From: Comamonadaceae bacterium
GTDB taxonomy: Bacteria > Pseudomonadota > Gammaproteobacteria > Burkholderiales > Burkholderiaceae_C
Assembly (NCBI GenBank): GCA_947372865.1
Contig: CANBVJ010000027.1
Coordinates: forward strand, 1 to 41,148
Reading direction: 5' to 3'
DNA: 41,148 bases
Part shown: in pieces, positions 41,015 to 41,148 of the stretch
Position numbering within the stretch: the first letter of the stretch is position 1
Layout: each line of letters begins with the position of its first letter
Notes under the pieces: generated by a model
Seen by the model: the letters and a program-made list of their open reading frames with translations, nothing else
The model's database searches: none
What the model was told of the DNA's origin: nothing
Made by a program: the position numbers and the translations under genes

Positions 41015-41148
41015 CGGCGGCATGGGCCGCGAGCTCAAGCGCATGGGCGCGCCGTTTCAGCAACCCGAATGGTCGGCTTTGGCGCTGATGCAGGGGCCGC
41101 AGTTTGTGCGCCAGGCGCATGACGCTTTTGTGCAGGGTGGCGCGCAAA
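40992..41148 (+). CDS. Homocysteine S-methyltransferase family protein (5' part)
   Basis: The first 52 codons are present before the window ends. ILDGGMGRELKRMG is the N-terminal signature of zinc-dependent homocysteine S-methyltransferases (MmuM/BHMT), which move methyl groups from S-methylmethionine or betaine to homocysteine. The remaining part, with the CGGCC-type zinc-binding cysteines, lies outside. GGAG lies ten bases upstream of ATG 40992, and the gene starts within the COG0523 gene, so a zinc-dependent enzyme again follows the metallochaperone. Confidence 0.8.
   Translation, partial: MATVQILDGGMGRELKRMGAPFQQPEWSALALMQGPQFVRQAHDAFVQGGAQ

Overview
The window reads as a chromosomal segment of a GC-rich betaproteobacterium, most likely Burkholderiales, family Comamonadaceae (Rhodoferax/Acidovorax/Polaromonas-like). 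This rests on the mix of gene families (a PutA with P5CDH at its C-terminus, the ilvE / zf-CHCC / waaF cluster, GTP-dependent PEP carboxykinase, MocR regulators), the strong G/C third-position bias, and a GC-rich intergenic repeat (12026-12160). The genus is an inference. No rRNA, tRNA, CRISPR array, insertion sequence or replication origin was recognised.

Layout. 1-2186: the 3' part of putA, carrying an in-frame insertion that resembles the intergenic repeat. 2278-5928 (minus): a methyltransferase, a haloalkane dehalogenase, an epoxide-hydrolase-like enzyme and a secreted M48 protease. 5980-9494 (plus): an AmpG-like muropeptide permease and a two-component system whose sensor has a His/Asp/Glu-rich periplasmic loop. 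9478-13831 (minus): a ROK regulator, an intergenic region with an orphan plus-strand terminator (possible small RNA), then waaF, zf-CHCC, ilvE and a small membrane protein. 13946-16829 (plus): an SDR oxidoreductase and pckG with a visible promoter. 16852-17937 (minus): a diguanylate cyclase with a cyclic-nucleotide-binding-like sensor domain.

18278-22163: a TauABC-type ABC transporter translationally coupled to an agmatinase/guanidinobutyrase-family ureohydrolase. Ahead of it lie a sigma-54-like promoter, an NtrC-like site and a tandem direct repeat. No TauD or sulfonate monooxygenase is present, so I infer nitrogen scavenging from a guanidino compound rather than sulfonate use. This is one of the two most interesting systems here.

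22206-24399 is a lower-GC accessory patch: a RelE-like toxin-antitoxin pair, a RidA protein and an orphan PD-(D/E)xK (HsdR N-terminal-like) protein. 24674-34936 is the second interesting system. A MocR regulator, with a GNAT and a methyltransferase behind it, is divergent from a seven-gene operon: an NTF2-like protein, a PuuB/DadA-like FAD amine oxidoreductase and a complete Dpp/Opp-type transporter. Identical 10-bp direct repeats flank the divergent promoter region.

35021-37940 is accessory again: two unknown small proteins, then a TetR regulator and the 14-TM drug exporter it probably controls, each preceded by the same 19-bp near-palindromic site. 38341-41148 (plus): a YtcJ-type amidohydrolase, an overlapping COG0523 (CobW-like) metallochaperone GTPase, and the start of a homocysteine S-methyltransferase cut by the window end.
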